DNA of 64,000 nucleotides, taken from NCBI GenBank assembly GCA_016744795.1, contig JADGDR010000008.1:44969-108968 (forward strand), in the 5' to 3' direction. Positions 30,535 through 39,535 of the stretch are shown here, one piece after another. Every line of letters starts with the position of its first letter. The first letter of the stretch is position 1. The notes under the pieces were generated by a model that saw nothing but the letters and a program-made list of their open reading frames with translations, did no database searches and was not told the DNA's origin. The position numbers and the translations under genes were made by a program. Source of the DNA: Sulfurospirillum sp. (GTDB lineage Bacteria; Campylobacterota; Campylobacteria; Campylobacterales; Sulfurospirillaceae).

Positions 30535-31358
30535 TGTTGATACTATCGCTATTGGTAGTTTTGATGGTATTCACTTAGGGCATATGCAACTTATTGATAA
30601 ATTGGGAGAAAATGGTGCCTTATTTGTTATAGATAAGGACCAAGCAAATTTGACACCTGGGTTAAAACGTGTACAGTATTCAAGGTACCCTTGCATGTTT
30701 TATCATTTTTTAAAAATAAAAAATCTTAGTGGTAATGAGTTTATAAAACTGCTTAAAAATGAGTTTATAAATCTAAAAAAGATTGTTGTAGGGTATGATT
30801 TTCAATTTGGTAAGAGTCGCTCTTGTAGTACGTCTGATTTGATAGAACTTTATGATGGTGAAGTTGAGATTGTTGATGAGTTTTTATATGATGGAGTATC
30901 TGTTCACTCTTCATTGATAAGAAAGACTTTAGTAAACAAAGGAATAGATAGTGCAAATAGGTTTTTTGGAAGAGAGTACTCTATTTTAGGCAGTGTGATT
31001 TCTGGTCAAGGTTTAGGAAAAGAAGAGCTTTATCCTACCATAAATGTAGAAGTAAAAGATTATTTGTTACCAAGTGATGGTGTTTATGCTTCTAGAACAA
31101 AAATAGGTTGCAAGATATATGATTCAGTTTCATTTATAGGAACAAGAGTTAGTACTGATAATATATTTTCTGTAGAGACACATATACTTGATTGTAATGT
31201 AGAAGTAGATGATGAGGTTGAAATATTTTTTGTGCATTATTTAAGAGAAAACATAAAATTCTTGAATCTAAAAAATTTAAAAGCTCAGATAAGTAAAGAT
31301 ATTACTAATGCTAAAAGTGCACTTAAAGTTTGTAAGTTTTATAATTATGAGTTGAGCA

Positions 31359-32060
31359 ATGGATAAAGTTTTTTCAAAAGCAATTAAAAAACAGTTTGAA
31401 TTTGATGAGAGTGTAGCAACTGTTTTTGACGATATGTTAGAGCGTTCAATACCTTTTTATAATGAGGTTATCACTTTAGTTTGTGACTTGATTGAACTTC
31501 ATTGCAAAAGTGATGCTAAGGTAGTAGACCTTGGATGTTCTACTGCTAACACACTTCTTCATTTATATAAAAAATCTCATAAATATAATTTAGTTGGCAT
31601 AGATAACTCAGCGGCGATGTTAGAAAATGCAGGCAAAAAAATAAGAGCATATGGAGCTAATATTGAACTTATAAATGGTGATATTACAAAAGAAAATTTG
31701 AGTGGTAGTGATGTTGTTATAGCTAATTATATGTTACAGTTTATTCGTCCATTAGTTCGGGATAAATTTGTTAAAAAGATTTATGATTCTTTGGAAAAAG
31801 AGGGTATTTTTATATTTAGTGAAAAAATCATTTTTGAGGATAAGAGTTTAAATAAAGAGATGATAGATATGTATTATGAGTTTAAAAAGAAACAAGGTTA
31901 TAGTGAATTTGAAATTTCACAAAAAAGAGAAGCTTTAGAAAATGTACTTGTCCCATACACAGAAGAAGAGAATAAAAACATGATATTAACTGCTGGATTC
32001 AAAAGTGTAGAATCGATTTTTAAATATGGTAATTTTGTTACATTTTTAGCGAAGAAATAA
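31359..32060 (+). CDS. cmoA: Carboxy-S-adenosylmethionine synthase
   Basis: A 233-aa Rossmann enzyme that makes carboxy-SAM from SAM and prephenate for wobble-uridine cmo5U34 modification. It has [54 protein letters not shown] and [11 protein letters not shown]. Its pathway partner cmoB is at 52357-53256, so the modification is probably complete. It overlaps ribF by 8 bp. Confidence 0.92.
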   Translation: MDKVFSKAIKKQFEFDESVATVFDDMLERSIPFYNEVITLVCDLIELHCKSDAKVVDLGCSTANTLLHLYKKSHKYNLVGIDNSAAMLENAGKKIRAYGANIELINGDITKENLSGSDVVIANYMLQFIRPLVRDKFVKKIYDSLEKEGIFIFSEKIIFEDKSLNKEMIDMYYEFKKKQGYSEFEISQKREALENVLVPYTEEENKNMILTAGFKSVESIFKYGNFVTFLAKK

Positions 32061-32069
32061 CTTTTTTAT

Positions 32070-33419
32070 TTAATAAATAATTTTCCACCAAAGATAGTTT
32101 AATGGGTATAAAAATACGATACTAACAGAACCAAGAATTAATAAAATTTTTATAATTTCTTTGTATTTTATTTTTGCTAATTGTATCGCAATCATAATTG
32201 GTGGTGCTTGAAAAGGAAATAAAACAGTTGAAAATCCAACAACCTGCATCATAAGTATTTGATCTAAAGTAAAATTAGTAATATCTGCAAGATGTTGGGC
32301 TATTGGAGTAAATAGTGCAGGAATTGTAGGTTGAGTAGTTAAAACAGCTGTAAAAGTTGAACTTAGAGTGATAAACATGTAGTTTAGGAATGAATTATGT
32401 GAGAAATTATAAATACTTATAATTTCTTGCAAACTCTCTTTTATGAAAAGGTTGCTTGAAATAATGTTCCCAAAGCTTATAAGCGTTGCGACAAATAGAA
32501 GTAAAGGAAAATTAAGATTTTTTAAGTTTTTTTCTTTAATTATGCCAATACTTGGATTTGCTAAAATTAAAACACCAATAATAGCAATGAAGCTAACATT
32601 TAAATGGTGAATAAAATCTGTTATCCAAAGAAGTATCATAATGCCTAGCACAATAGAAACTGTTTTTTCATCTTTTGATATAGGTGTATTTATCTCTTTG
32701 TCATTTTTTGATTTTTGACGCACTTTATCATTGTAAAAATAGTAAATAATAAAGGTAATAACAATAGTTTTTAAAAATCCTAATACTAAAAAGTTTACAA
32801 GTAAATAGTGAGAATATAAAAATTTGTAAGAATATAGGCTTTCACTCATACCACTTAAAATCATATTTGGTAAATTTGAAGGTAAAATGGAAAAAGCTGA
32901 TAAATGAGTGGAAAGAACTAGTCCGAGTATGATTCCTATATATCCTTTTGAATTGCTTTGAAATCCAAAATTCTTCGCAATACCAATAGCAATAGGGACT
33001 AACAATATGATTCTAATAATAGCTGATGGCATAATGAAGCTAAAAAGAAGTCCAAATGTATTTAATGAAACTAATATTTTAAAATAGCTGGGTGAATTTA
33101 ATTTACCAAAAACAGTAGCAAGTCTATTTGTAAGTCCTGACTCTTTAATCGCAGTTGCAATAAGCATACCTGCAAAAACAAGCCAAAAAGCTGAAGATGA
33201 AAATCCTGAAAAAACAATCTCTTTTGGTTCTAAAGAAAAGAAGAGTGTACCAAAAAGAAATATTAATGATGTTTGATAGCTTGGTATAAGATTTGTTACC
33301 CAAGATATTATGGTAGTAAATAATAGGGTTATTAATAGGGCATTTTGTATATTTTGTAAAAAATGAAAACTAAAAAAATATATGCATAACGAAATAATAA
33401 AAAATGAAATATTTTTCAT
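32070..33419 (-). CDS. DASS/SLC13-type anion transporter
   Basis: A 449-aa integral membrane protein with about 11-12 helices and two-fold pseudo-symmetry. SSSAFWLVFAGMLIATAIKESGLTNRLA in the first half and the TTQPTIPALFTPIAQHLADIT segment in the second resemble the substrate-binding hairpins of the divalent anion:sodium symporter family (dicarboxylates, sulfate and others). The substrate cannot be told. It is convergent with cmoA, with a 9-bp gap. Confidence 0.8.
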   Translation of the reverse strand: MKNISFFIISLCIYFFSFHFLQNIQNALLITLLFTTIISWVTNLIPSYQTSLIFLFGTLFFSLEPKEIVFSGFSSSAFWLVFAGMLIATAIKESGLTNRLATVFGKLNSPSYFKILVSLNTFGLLFSFIMPSAIIRIILLVPIAIGIAKNFGFQSNSKGYIGIILGLVLSTHLSAFSILPSNLPNMILSGMSESLYSYKFLYSHYLLVNFLVLGFLKTIVITFIIYYFYNDKVRQKSKNDKEINTPISKDEKTVSIVLGIMILLWITDFIHHLNVSFIAIIGVLILANPSIGIIKEKNLKNLNFPLLLFVATLISFGNIISSNLFIKESLQEIISIYNFSHNSFLNYMFITLSSTFTAVLTTQPTIPALFTPIAQHLADITNFTLDQILMMQVVGFSTVLFPFQAPPIMIAIQLAKIKYKEIIKILLILGSVSIVFLYPLNYLWWKIIY

Positions 33420-33449
33420 TTATTTTATAATCCTTCTTTAATAATTATT

Positions 33450-33479
33450 TAACATGTAGAGGTCTATATCTACATGTTA
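33450..33479. terminator. Hairpin made of inverted variants of the repeated palindrome
   Basis: TAACATGTAGA / TCTACATGTTA form a perfect 11-bp stem with an 8-nt loop, between the acidic small gene and the DASS gene (both leftward). The arms are one-base variants of the TTACATGTAGA word with the compensating change in both arms, which suggests selection for pairing. No strong T-run follows. Confidence 0.6.
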
Positions 33480-33486
33480 TAATATT

Positions 33487-33750
33487 TTATCTAAAAAGAT
33501 GTTTATGTGTTGTTTTAAGAGAATTAATAACTTGGATAACTTCTTCAAATCCCATTTCAGCTGACTCTTCATCATCGTCAAAAACTTCGTCAAGCCCTTT
33601 AAGATATGCATCAACTGCATCTGGAATTTTATCTTCTTTAACTCCTGCAAAATGTAGAGCAGCTCCAAGCATATCTGCTAGTTGCATTGCTATTTCATCT
33701 AGCTCAAATTCAGCATCTTCTAAAGCATCTGTTAAATTTTTATTTGGCAT
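33487..33750 (-). CDS. Small acidic protein of unknown function
   Basis: An 87-aa, strongly acidic, helix-predicting protein (DALEDAEFELDEIAMQLADMLGAALHFAGVKEDKIPDAVDAYLKG...FDDDEESAEMGFEEVI). There is no membrane segment and no motif I recognise. It overlaps the DHH phosphoesterase gene by 11 bp on the same strand, so it is probably co-translated with it. Confidence 0.7.
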   Translation of the reverse strand: MPNKNLTDALEDAEFELDEIAMQLADMLGAALHFAGVKEDKIPDAVDAYLKGLDEVFDDDEESAEMGFEEVIQVINSLKTTHKHLFR

Positions 33751-34804
33751 TGTGTACCCCTTTGCTTAGGATTATATCCATTACTTGTTTTCTTACGTTA
33801 TCATATATAAAACTATCTTTAAAACCATTTAAAAGTCCACCACTTGCATTTGGATGTCCTCCTCCATTACCTATTCTTGCTGCCATTTTACTTACATCTA
33901 TTTTACCATTTGCTCTTAGACTTACAGTTTTTCTTGAAGTTATGTCCATAAAAAAATCAAAATCAGGGTTTGCTTTTAAAAAGTCATTTCCAATAATAGA
34001 AACATTACCTATATTGTAGGTTAAAATTCCCTTAAACTCTCCATAGTTTATAGTCATTTTATCTCTGTTTTTCGTAAGCATAGCGACGTTACATGTAGAA
34101 ACAAGATTACTTAATGTATCATCTTTTTTAAGAGTAAAAAATGCTTTTTTTATGGTGTGAACTGCTTCATCTAAAGCAATATGAGGATTTTGTTTTATAA
34201 AGTATGGTTGTATTTCTTGAAGGATATTAAACATATACTCAGAGTTCTCTTTGTTAAACATTATTCTATTTATCTCTTTTGCACCACTTATAAGTCCAAG
34301 ACAGACTTTACCAAGTTCAAACTCAGGTTTGTCATCTAGCCAAATATCAACAGCATTTATAACATCTACTAGTTTTGAAAGTTGCAAGTTTTCACTCATA
34401 ATAGAACTAAAGAAATCATATGCTATTTTTGTTGCACATCTAGTATGATCAAGATAGTACCAGTCAAATTCATTGGCACAATCTTGTCCACTTTTATGGT
34501 GATCTAGCAATAAAATCTTTACATCTTTTTGATTTGTTTTGGCTCTACCATCTAAGTCTCTAGCTTGTTCAATTGTTAGGTTTAAATCTGTTATAAGTAT
34601 TAGATTGTTTTGTATTTCACTAGAAGCAATTGATTGAATTATTTGATTTATTCTTTCGTTTATCTCTTTACCGTAGTTTGAGTTTAAAAATTCAACATTT
34701 TTAAAAAAGTGATTGGTTACCATTTGGCAACCGTATCCGTCTAAATCTGTATGTGACAGATGATATATTTTATATTTTTCCATATTTTTATTGAGGACAG
34801 CCAT
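33740..34804 (-). CDS. DHH-family phosphoesterase
   Basis: Up to 354 aa. A second Met seven codons in (MEKYKIYHLSHTD) may be the real start. It has the DHH-DHHA1 architecture: HLSHTDLDGYGCQMV, LITDLN, LLLDHHKSG and DHTRCATKIAYDFF bind Mn, and a C-terminal DHHA1 region ends with RIGNGGGHPNASGG. The family includes nano-RNases, pAp phosphatases and cyclic dinucleotide phosphodiesterases; which activity applies is unclear. It lies between flhA and the acidic small gene, as in Helicobacter, where a DHH gene neighbours flhA. Confidence 0.85.
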   Translation of the reverse strand: MAVLNKNMEKYKIYHLSHTDLDGYGCQMVTNHFFKNVEFLNSNYGKEINERINQIIQSIASSEIQNNLILITDLNLTIEQARDLDGRAKTNQKDVKILLLDHHKSGQDCANEFDWYYLDHTRCATKIAYDFFSSIMSENLQLSKLVDVINAVDIWLDDKPEFELGKVCLGLISGAKEINRIMFNKENSEYMFNILQEIQPYFIKQNPHIALDEAVHTIKKAFFTLKKDDTLSNLVSTCNVAMLTKNRDKMTINYGEFKGILTYNIGNVSIIGNDFLKANPDFDFFMDITSRKTVSLRANGKIDVSKMAARIGNGGGHPNASGGLLNGFKDSFIYDNVRKQVMDIILSKGVHNAK

Positions 34805-34850
34805 TTTTTACTTTGAAAAACTAGGCAGTCCCACTCCTTCCATTTTTAAT

Positions 34851-37061
34851 TTAAAGATTTTCAATTTGCACACTTCCCATGACTTCAAATTTTGCTTTTG
34901 AGTCAATTTCAGCATGACTTAATACAACAATATCTAAGCCAAATTTTTCAAAGATATCATTTAGTGCTTTTCTAAGCATTGGATCGACGATAATAACAAC
35001 AGGGGCAACTCCACGTTGTAGTAATTTTGTAGCTTCATCACTTACAACTTGGACAAGTGTATTTATCTGTCCTATGTTTAAAAGTAGTTCTCTTACTCCA
35101 TCTCTATCGTGAGAAGCATCTAGTAGTTTTTGTTCTGTATTTGCATTAAATGTGAGTAACTTTAAGATACCATCTTCATCTACATACTGTTTTGTTATCA
35201 TGCGTGATAGTCTTGCACGAACTTGTTCTACAATTATATCTATGTTTTTAGTAACTTCTGCTACATCGCTTATTGTTTCTAATATTGTTAAAAGATCTTT
35301 AATTGGTATTTTCTCATGAAGAAGAGCTTTTAGCACTTTTTGTATAAGTCCTATAGTCGCTACTTTTTGACAATCTTCTACTATAACAGGGTAAGTTTCT
35401 TTTAGCTTTTCTACAAGAGATTGAACTTCTTGACGAGTAAGAAGCTCTTCTGAATGTGCTTTTATAAGTTCGCTCATGTGAGTTGAAACTACTGTAGCAG
35501 GGTCAACTGCTGTATAACCCTTTATGATAGCATCTTCTTTTATTTTAGGATCAATCCAAAGAGCATCAAGCCCAAAAGCTGGCTCTTTTGTGGGCATGCC
35601 CTCTACTATATCTGTTACAAGTCCACTATCCATCGCTAGATACTTATCTGGATATATTTCACCTTCTCCAATAGCAATTCCTTTTAATAAAAGTTGGTAT
35701 TGGTTTGGTTGAAGATGTAGATTGTCTCTAATTCTTACTTGAGGAATAAGATAACCAAAATCTCCAGCAATTTTACGTCTCATACTTTTGATACGTTCAA
35801 GCAAATCACCACCTTGTGCTGGGTCTGCTAATTTTATAAGTTGATACCCTAAATCTAATTCTAAAATTTCAAGTTTTAATATATCATTTAAGGCCGTTTC
35901 TTCTTCTTTTTTCTCTTCTTCACGACTCTTCCTTGGAGCTTCTGAGGTGGAAGTTTGATCTGCATTTGCTTGAGAAAGTTTTGTTCCTGCTTTAGGCTCT
36001 TTTTGACCACCATGTTTGTTGAAGAATTCTTCCATTGAAAAACTACCATCTTGTGTTACTTTTACAAGATAACCAAGGCACAAAAATATAAGCCCAACAA
36101 AACCCAAAGAGATAGTGGGAAGACCTGGTACTATTGCAAACATCATCATAATAAAACCTACAATAATTAGTGTTTTATATTCACTAAAAAGTTGATCTAT
36201 AGTACTATCTGAAAAGTTTTTGCTATCATCGGCTTTACTTGCACGAGTTATAATAATACCAGTTGCTGTAGAAGATATTAGTGCAGGAAGTTGAGAAACT
36301 AAACCATCACCAATAGTTAAAATTGTATAAGTTTGAGCACTAACAGCTGCATCCAAATCATGTTGAAATGCACCAATGAGAAATCCACCAATTATGTTAA
36401 TAATAGTTATGATAATACCAGCAACTGCGTCACCTTTTACAAATTTGCTTGAACCATCCATTGCTCCATAAAAGTTTGCTTCTTGAATAATGGCTTCACG
36501 TCGTTCACGAGCCGTTTTTTCATCTATTAGTCCAGCATTTAAATCAGCATCTATTGCCATTTGTTTTCCAGGCATTGCATCAAGAGTAAAACGTGCAGCA
36601 ACTTCTGCAACTCTTGTTGATCCTTTTGTGATAACCATAAAGTTAATTAAAACTAAAATAGAAAATACAATAATACCAATAACATAGTTTCCACCAACAA
36701 CAAACTGCCCAAAGCTAGATATGATTTCACTAACTGCGTCAGTTCCTTCATGCCCTTTACTAAGAATCATCCTAGTAGTTGCAATGTTAAGTGAGAGTCG
36801 ATAGAGGGTTATGATTAGAATAAGAGTAGGAAATGTTGTCAAATCAGTTGGTTTAGGAATATAAAGTGCAATTAAAATAAGAAGAACTGAAATGGCAATG
36901 GATATGGTTAAGAAAAAATCCAATAGTCCACTAGGAAGTGGTACGATGATAATAGCAATAATAGCTATTATAAAAGCTACTACTGTTAAATCTTTTGCTT
37001 TAACAATTATCTCTAAAAAAGGAGCAATACGAGTAAGCATGCTTTTTTGTCTGGGTGCCAT
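34851..37061 (-). CDS. flhA: Flagellar type III export gate protein FlhA
   Basis: A 736-aa protein of the flagellar export apparatus. About eight N-terminal helices carry the FHIPEP-type block (IALYIPKPTDLTTFPTLILIITLYRLSLNIATTRMIL...MPGKQMAIDADLNAGLIDE). A variable Lys/Glu-rich linker (about residues 345-400) leads to the C-terminal cytoplasmic ring domain that binds chaperone-substrate complexes. It implies a motile cell, in line with the chemoreceptor. An Rrf2 gene precedes it. Confidence 0.95.
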   Translation of the reverse strand: MAPRQKSMLTRIAPFLEIIVKAKDLTVVAFIIAIIAIIIVPLPSGLLDFFLTISIAISVLLILIALYIPKPTDLTTFPTLILIITLYRLSLNIATTRMILSKGHEGTDAVSEIISSFGQFVVGGNYVIGIIVFSILVLINFMVITKGSTRVAEVAARFTLDAMPGKQMAIDADLNAGLIDEKTARERREAIIQEANFYGAMDGSSKFVKGDAVAGIIITIINIIGGFLIGAFQHDLDAAVSAQTYTILTIGDGLVSQLPALISSTATGIIITRASKADDSKNFSDSTIDQLFSEYKTLIIVGFIMMMFAIVPGLPTISLGFVGLIFLCLGYLVKVTQDGSFSMEEFFNKHGGQKEPKAGTKLSQANADQTSTSEAPRKSREEEKKEEETALNDILKLEILELDLGYQLIKLADPAQGGDLLERIKSMRRKIAGDFGYLIPQVRIRDNLHLQPNQYQLLLKGIAIGEGEIYPDKYLAMDSGLVTDIVEGMPTKEPAFGLDALWIDPKIKEDAIIKGYTAVDPATVVSTHMSELIKAHSEELLTRQEVQSLVEKLKETYPVIVEDCQKVATIGLIQKVLKALLHEKIPIKDLLTILETISDVAEVTKNIDIIVEQVRARLSRMITKQYVDEDGILKLLTFNANTEQKLLDASHDRDGVRELLLNIGQINTLVQVVSDEATKLLQRGVAPVVIIVDPMLRKALNDIFEKFGLDIVVLSHAEIDSKAKFEVMGSVQIENL

Positions 37062-37080
37062 ATATACCTTAATAAATTTA

Positions 37081-37482
37081 TTAGCTAATTATATCTTTAA
37101 GTGACATATTATCTAAAAAATCATCAATTTTAGATTGTAGTTTATTTAAAAATGGTAAAATTTTACAAAAATCTGACTTATTGTTAGGACAACAACCATG
37201 TGATGTGGTGCATTCTAATACCATAGTTGGTTTTTTTTCTGCACAGGCTATTATCTGTTTTAGGCTAAATTCACTGGGATCTTCTGCAAGTAAAAAACCT
37301 CCATGAGCACCTTTGTAGGATTTTAAAATTCCTTCTTTTGCAAGTGATTGAAGTATCTTTGCTAAAAAGCTTTTAGAAATGCCAAGTTGAGTTGATAAAG
37401 TATCCACATCTTGAGGGGTCTCCTTTTGAGAAATCATTATCAATGATAATAGGGCATATTCGCTTGCTTTTGTTAGTAGCAT
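37081..37482 (-). CDS. Rrf2-family transcriptional regulator
   Basis: A 133-aa winged-helix regulator (LLTKASEYALLSLIMISQ, STQLGISKSFLAKILQSLAKEGILKSYKGAHGGFLLAEDP). Its cysteines C94, C100 and C101 in ECTTSHGCCPNN, and C110 (FCKI), could ligate an Fe-S cluster as in IscR/NsrR-type members. The ATG at 37482 has AAGGA 6 nt upstream and is preferred over the track's TTG. It is divergent from rpsO and upstream of flhA. The target genes are unknown. Confidence 0.87.
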   Translation of the reverse strand: MLLTKASEYALLSLIMISQKETPQDVDTLSTQLGISKSFLAKILQSLAKEGILKSYKGAHGGFLLAEDPSEFSLKQIIACAEKKPTMVLECTTSHGCCPNNKSDFCKILPFLNKLQSKIDDFLDNMSLKDIIS

Positions 37483-37600
37483 ACACAATCCTTGTTTTAA
37501 ATAAATGAGACAATAATTGTACTAAATATAAACTTGTATTTTCTTTACATCTTGAAGTTACTGTTTAGTTGTTAGCTTTAATGATAAATTTTGTTTAAAG

Positions 37601-37609
37601 TGGTATAAT
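37601..37609 (+). promoter_or_regulatory. Extended -10 promoter of rpsO
   Basis: TGGTATAAT is an extended -10 element (TGnTATAAT) 45 bp before the rpsO start. No -35 consensus is visible, as is frequent in this phylum. Confidence 0.6.
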
Positions 37610-37654
37610 GATGTTCCTCATTTTATGAGAGATTATACCAATTTGGAGGTCATT

Positions 37655-37927
37655 ATGGCTTTGGATTCGGCGAAAAAATTAGAAATCGCAGCAGAATATG
37701 GTTCAAGTGCAACCGATACAGGTTCACCAGCAGTGCAAATCGCACTTTTAACTTTTAGAATTAGAGAGTTAACTGAGCATTTAAAGATAAACAAGAAAGA
37801 TCACTCTTCAAGACTTGGTCTACTAAAACTTGTTAGTCAAAGAAAGAGATTAATGAAATATCTTAAAAGACAAGATTATGCTAAGCATAATGATATAGCT
37901 GCAAAGCTTTCTATAAGAATAAAGTAA
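37655..37927 (+). CDS. rpsO: 30S ribosomal protein S15
   Basis: The 90-aa S15 binds the central domain of 16S rRNA early in assembly. It has LEIAAEYGSSATDTGSPAVQIALLTFRIRELTEHLKINKKDHSSRLGLLKLVSQRKRLMKYLKRQD. The start is the ATG at 37655 with GGAGG 7 nt upstream. The track's longer start adds 10 residues foreign to S15. A terminator follows directly, so it is monocistronic. Confidence 0.97.
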   Translation: MALDSAKKLEIAAEYGSSATDTGSPAVQIALLTFRIRELTEHLKINKKDHSSRLGLLKLVSQRKRLMKYLKRQDYAKHNDIAAKLSIRIK

Positions 37928-37930
37928 TTA

Positions 37931-37951
37931 AAGAGACCGTGAAGGTCTCTT
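37931..37951 (+). terminator. Intrinsic terminator of rpsO
   Basis: AAGAGACC / GGTCTCTT form an 8-bp stem with a 5-nt loop, followed by a pyrimidine-rich CTCTCTTCC tract. Confidence 0.82.
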
Positions 37952-38100
37952 CTCTCTTCCTCCAATAAATAATTCTTCTTTAATTTATGTTTTATACGAT
38001 AAACCGTATAATTATATACTTATGTGTTTCTAAATTCTCTAAAACTGTATAAAAAACAAAAAATAATGTTTAAAATGGTATTAAATTGAGTTTTTTTCGA

Positions 38101-38106
38101 TATAAT
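38101..38106 (+). promoter_or_regulatory. Likely -10 box of the small HTH gene
   Basis: TATAAT lies 59 bp before the HTH start, in an AT-rich spacer after the rpsO terminator. Confidence 0.45.
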
Positions 38107-38164
38107 TTATGATGTTTTACTTATATTTAGGTGTAATTAAAACAATATTGGTTAAACTCTTGTG

Positions 38165-38413
38165 ATGAAGACAAAAGATATATTTAATCTGCTTCACAAT
38201 GCAGTGGAATCAAAATTTCTTGGTAAAAAAATTAGTCAACGTGAAATGGCAAATAGACTGGATATTTCAATGAGAACATATCAAGATTGGAAGCTTGGTA
38301 ACTCCCAACCTCAGTCAGCAGTTGCTATTTTTAAAATGCTTACTGAATTAGATGATGATGATGTATTACATGTAGTAAGACGAATCAGACGTGGCTTGGA
38401 GGAAAAAAGCTAA
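38165..38413 (+). CDS. Small XRE-like helix-turn-helix protein
   Basis: An 82-aa protein with a Cro/C1-type HTH (KKISQREMANRLDISMRTYQDWKLGNSQPQSAVAIFKMLTEL). The recognition helix is near residues 32-45 and the tail is basic (RRIRRGLEEKS). It carries an in-frame palindrome copy (LHVV). The start could be ATG 38165 or the GTG just before. Its stop overlaps the start of a 53-codon ORF (TAATG), so the two form a bicistron. The target is unknown; nothing around it suggests a phage. Confidence 0.8.
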   Translation: MKTKDIFNLLHNAVESKFLGKKISQREMANRLDISMRTYQDWKLGNSQPQSAVAIFKMLTELDDDDVLHVVRRIRRGLEEKS

Positions 38414-38574
38414 TGAGTACACTTACAAAGAATGAAAGACAAGCATTAGATGAGCTATTTATAGCTATGAAAGAGAGACGCAATTTTTTTGCTAGAGTTC
38501 AAGACTCAAGAAAAGAGATGCTTCGTCTTTTAAAAACACTATTTATAAAACAGAAAACTTCAAAACACTATTAA
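38413..38574 (+). CDS. Small 53-aa protein coupled to the HTH gene
   Basis: MSTLTKNERQALDELFIAMKERRNFFARV...; basic, helical, with no membrane segment. It is too short for the ORF track. The start ATG overlaps the HTH stop by one base, a typical translational-coupling junction. The opening NERxxLDExF resembles a family of short hypothetical proteins I associate with this phylum. The function is unknown; a regulator partner is one possibility. Confidence 0.65.
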   Translation: MSTLTKNERQALDELFIAMKERRNFFARVQDSRKEMLRLLKTLFIKQKTSKHY

Positions 38575-38683
38575 CTTCTAGCATGCAGATACTTATCTAT
38601 GAATAATGTATTATTTAACATAATCCTATCTTAAAATATTTATAACTAAATAAACTTGAGTTAAGTAGACTAAAGTTTATTGC

Positions 38684-38713
38684 TTGACAAGACTACACTC
38701 AATGTTGTATAAT
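38684..38713 (+). promoter_or_regulatory. Sigma70 promoter of hrcA-grpE-dnaK
   Basis: TTGACA (38684-38689), an 18-bp spacer and TATAAT (38708-38713). This is the only near-perfect -35/-10 pair I noticed in the window. The expected transcription start falls inside the CIRCE-like operator just downstream. Confidence 0.85.
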
Positions 38714-38717
38714 GCTA

Positions 38718-38744
38718 TCAGCAATTAAACATAAAGAGTGCTAA
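38718..38744 (+). promoter_or_regulatory. CIRCE-like HrcA operator with a degenerate left arm
   Basis: TCAGCAATT-N9-GAGTGCTAA. The right arm is a perfect CIRCE half (GAGTGCTAA) and the spacing is exactly 9. The left arm matches TTAGCACTC at 6 of 9 positions. It overlaps the transcription start and ends at the first base of the hrcA ATG, so HrcA should repress its own operon. Confidence 0.8.
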
Positions 38745-39535
38745 TGACTAAGAGAGAGATTATACTTGAAGCGATTATCCAAGAATACTTAAGTTCTGGA
38801 GAGCCTATAGGCTCGTTGGAACTTCAAAAGTGTATGGATATAGAAATATCCCCTTCAACTATAAGAATCTACCTTAACAGGCTTTCACAAGAGGGTGCTT
38901 TAGTTCAATTGCATGTTAGTAGTGGAAGAGTACCGACCAATGATGCTCTTGTTCAGTATTGGATAGATAGGCTTAATCCTATGAAAACTTTAGAGATAGA
39001 TGATATACAAAGGTTTGAAAACTCAGCTAATGAGTATGGTCTTTTTTGTATTGCTCAAAAGAGTTCAGAAGAGTTTCTTAAAGAGATTATTGAAGTAAGT
39101 GCTAGGTTTCTTATTTTAAGCTTTGATACTCAAGAAGTCGTTTTGAAATATAGTGAACAAGTTAAAAGATTTTTATCAAATCTGATTGGTTCTGAGATGA
39201 GAGAGCTTAAAAATATTTCTGCTCAAGTAGGATTGTATGAACTATACGATAAATTGGACCAGATTTTAAATCATGAGCCTCTTATAAGTGTTGGTATAAA
39301 CCAGCTATACGATATTGCAAAAGAACAAAGTGATAGTACTTTTGTAAATAAGTTACTAAATAATGAGTTCTCTTTTGGATTAAAAGAGGGTGTTTATTTT
39401 GATGGTTTTGTTCCTTATGGATGTTTGGCTGTTAAGCAATTAGCGACTATAGAAGAAAAAGACGCTAGTCTATTTTACTTTGGTGATATAGGCAGTGATT
39501 TTGAAGGTTTTTTAAATCAAGGAGATAATAAGTGA
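38744..39535 (+). CDS. hrcA: Heat-inducible transcription repressor HrcA
   Basis: A 263-aa repressor of class I heat-shock genes. It has an N-terminal winged helix (TKREIILEAIIQEYLSSGEPIGSLELQKCMDIEISPSTIRIYLNRLSQEGAL) followed by a GAF-like effector domain. The track start is a GTG two codons earlier, but the ATG at 38744 gives the normal MTKREI and sits at the end of CIRCE. It overlaps grpE by 4 bp (GTGA). It is shorter than Gram-positive HrcA. Confidence 0.92.
   Translation: MTKREIILEAIIQEYLSSGEPIGSLELQKCMDIEISPSTIRIYLNRLSQEGALVQLHVSSGRVPTNDALVQYWIDRLNPMKTLEIDDIQRFENSANEYGLFCIAQKSSEEFLKEIIEVSARFLILSFDTQEVVLKYSEQVKRFLSNLIGSEMRELKNISAQVGLYELYDKLDQILNHEPLISVGINQLYDIAKEQSDSTFVNKLLNNEFSFGLKEGVYFDGFVPYGCLAVKQLATIEEKDASLFYFGDIGSDFEGFLNQGDNK

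Noticed and set aside
33487-33668. Second overlapping frame at 33477-33668 (63 aa) as a gene
   Set aside because: Lies in another frame within the 87-aa acidic gene, which is better supported by its overlap with the DHH gene.
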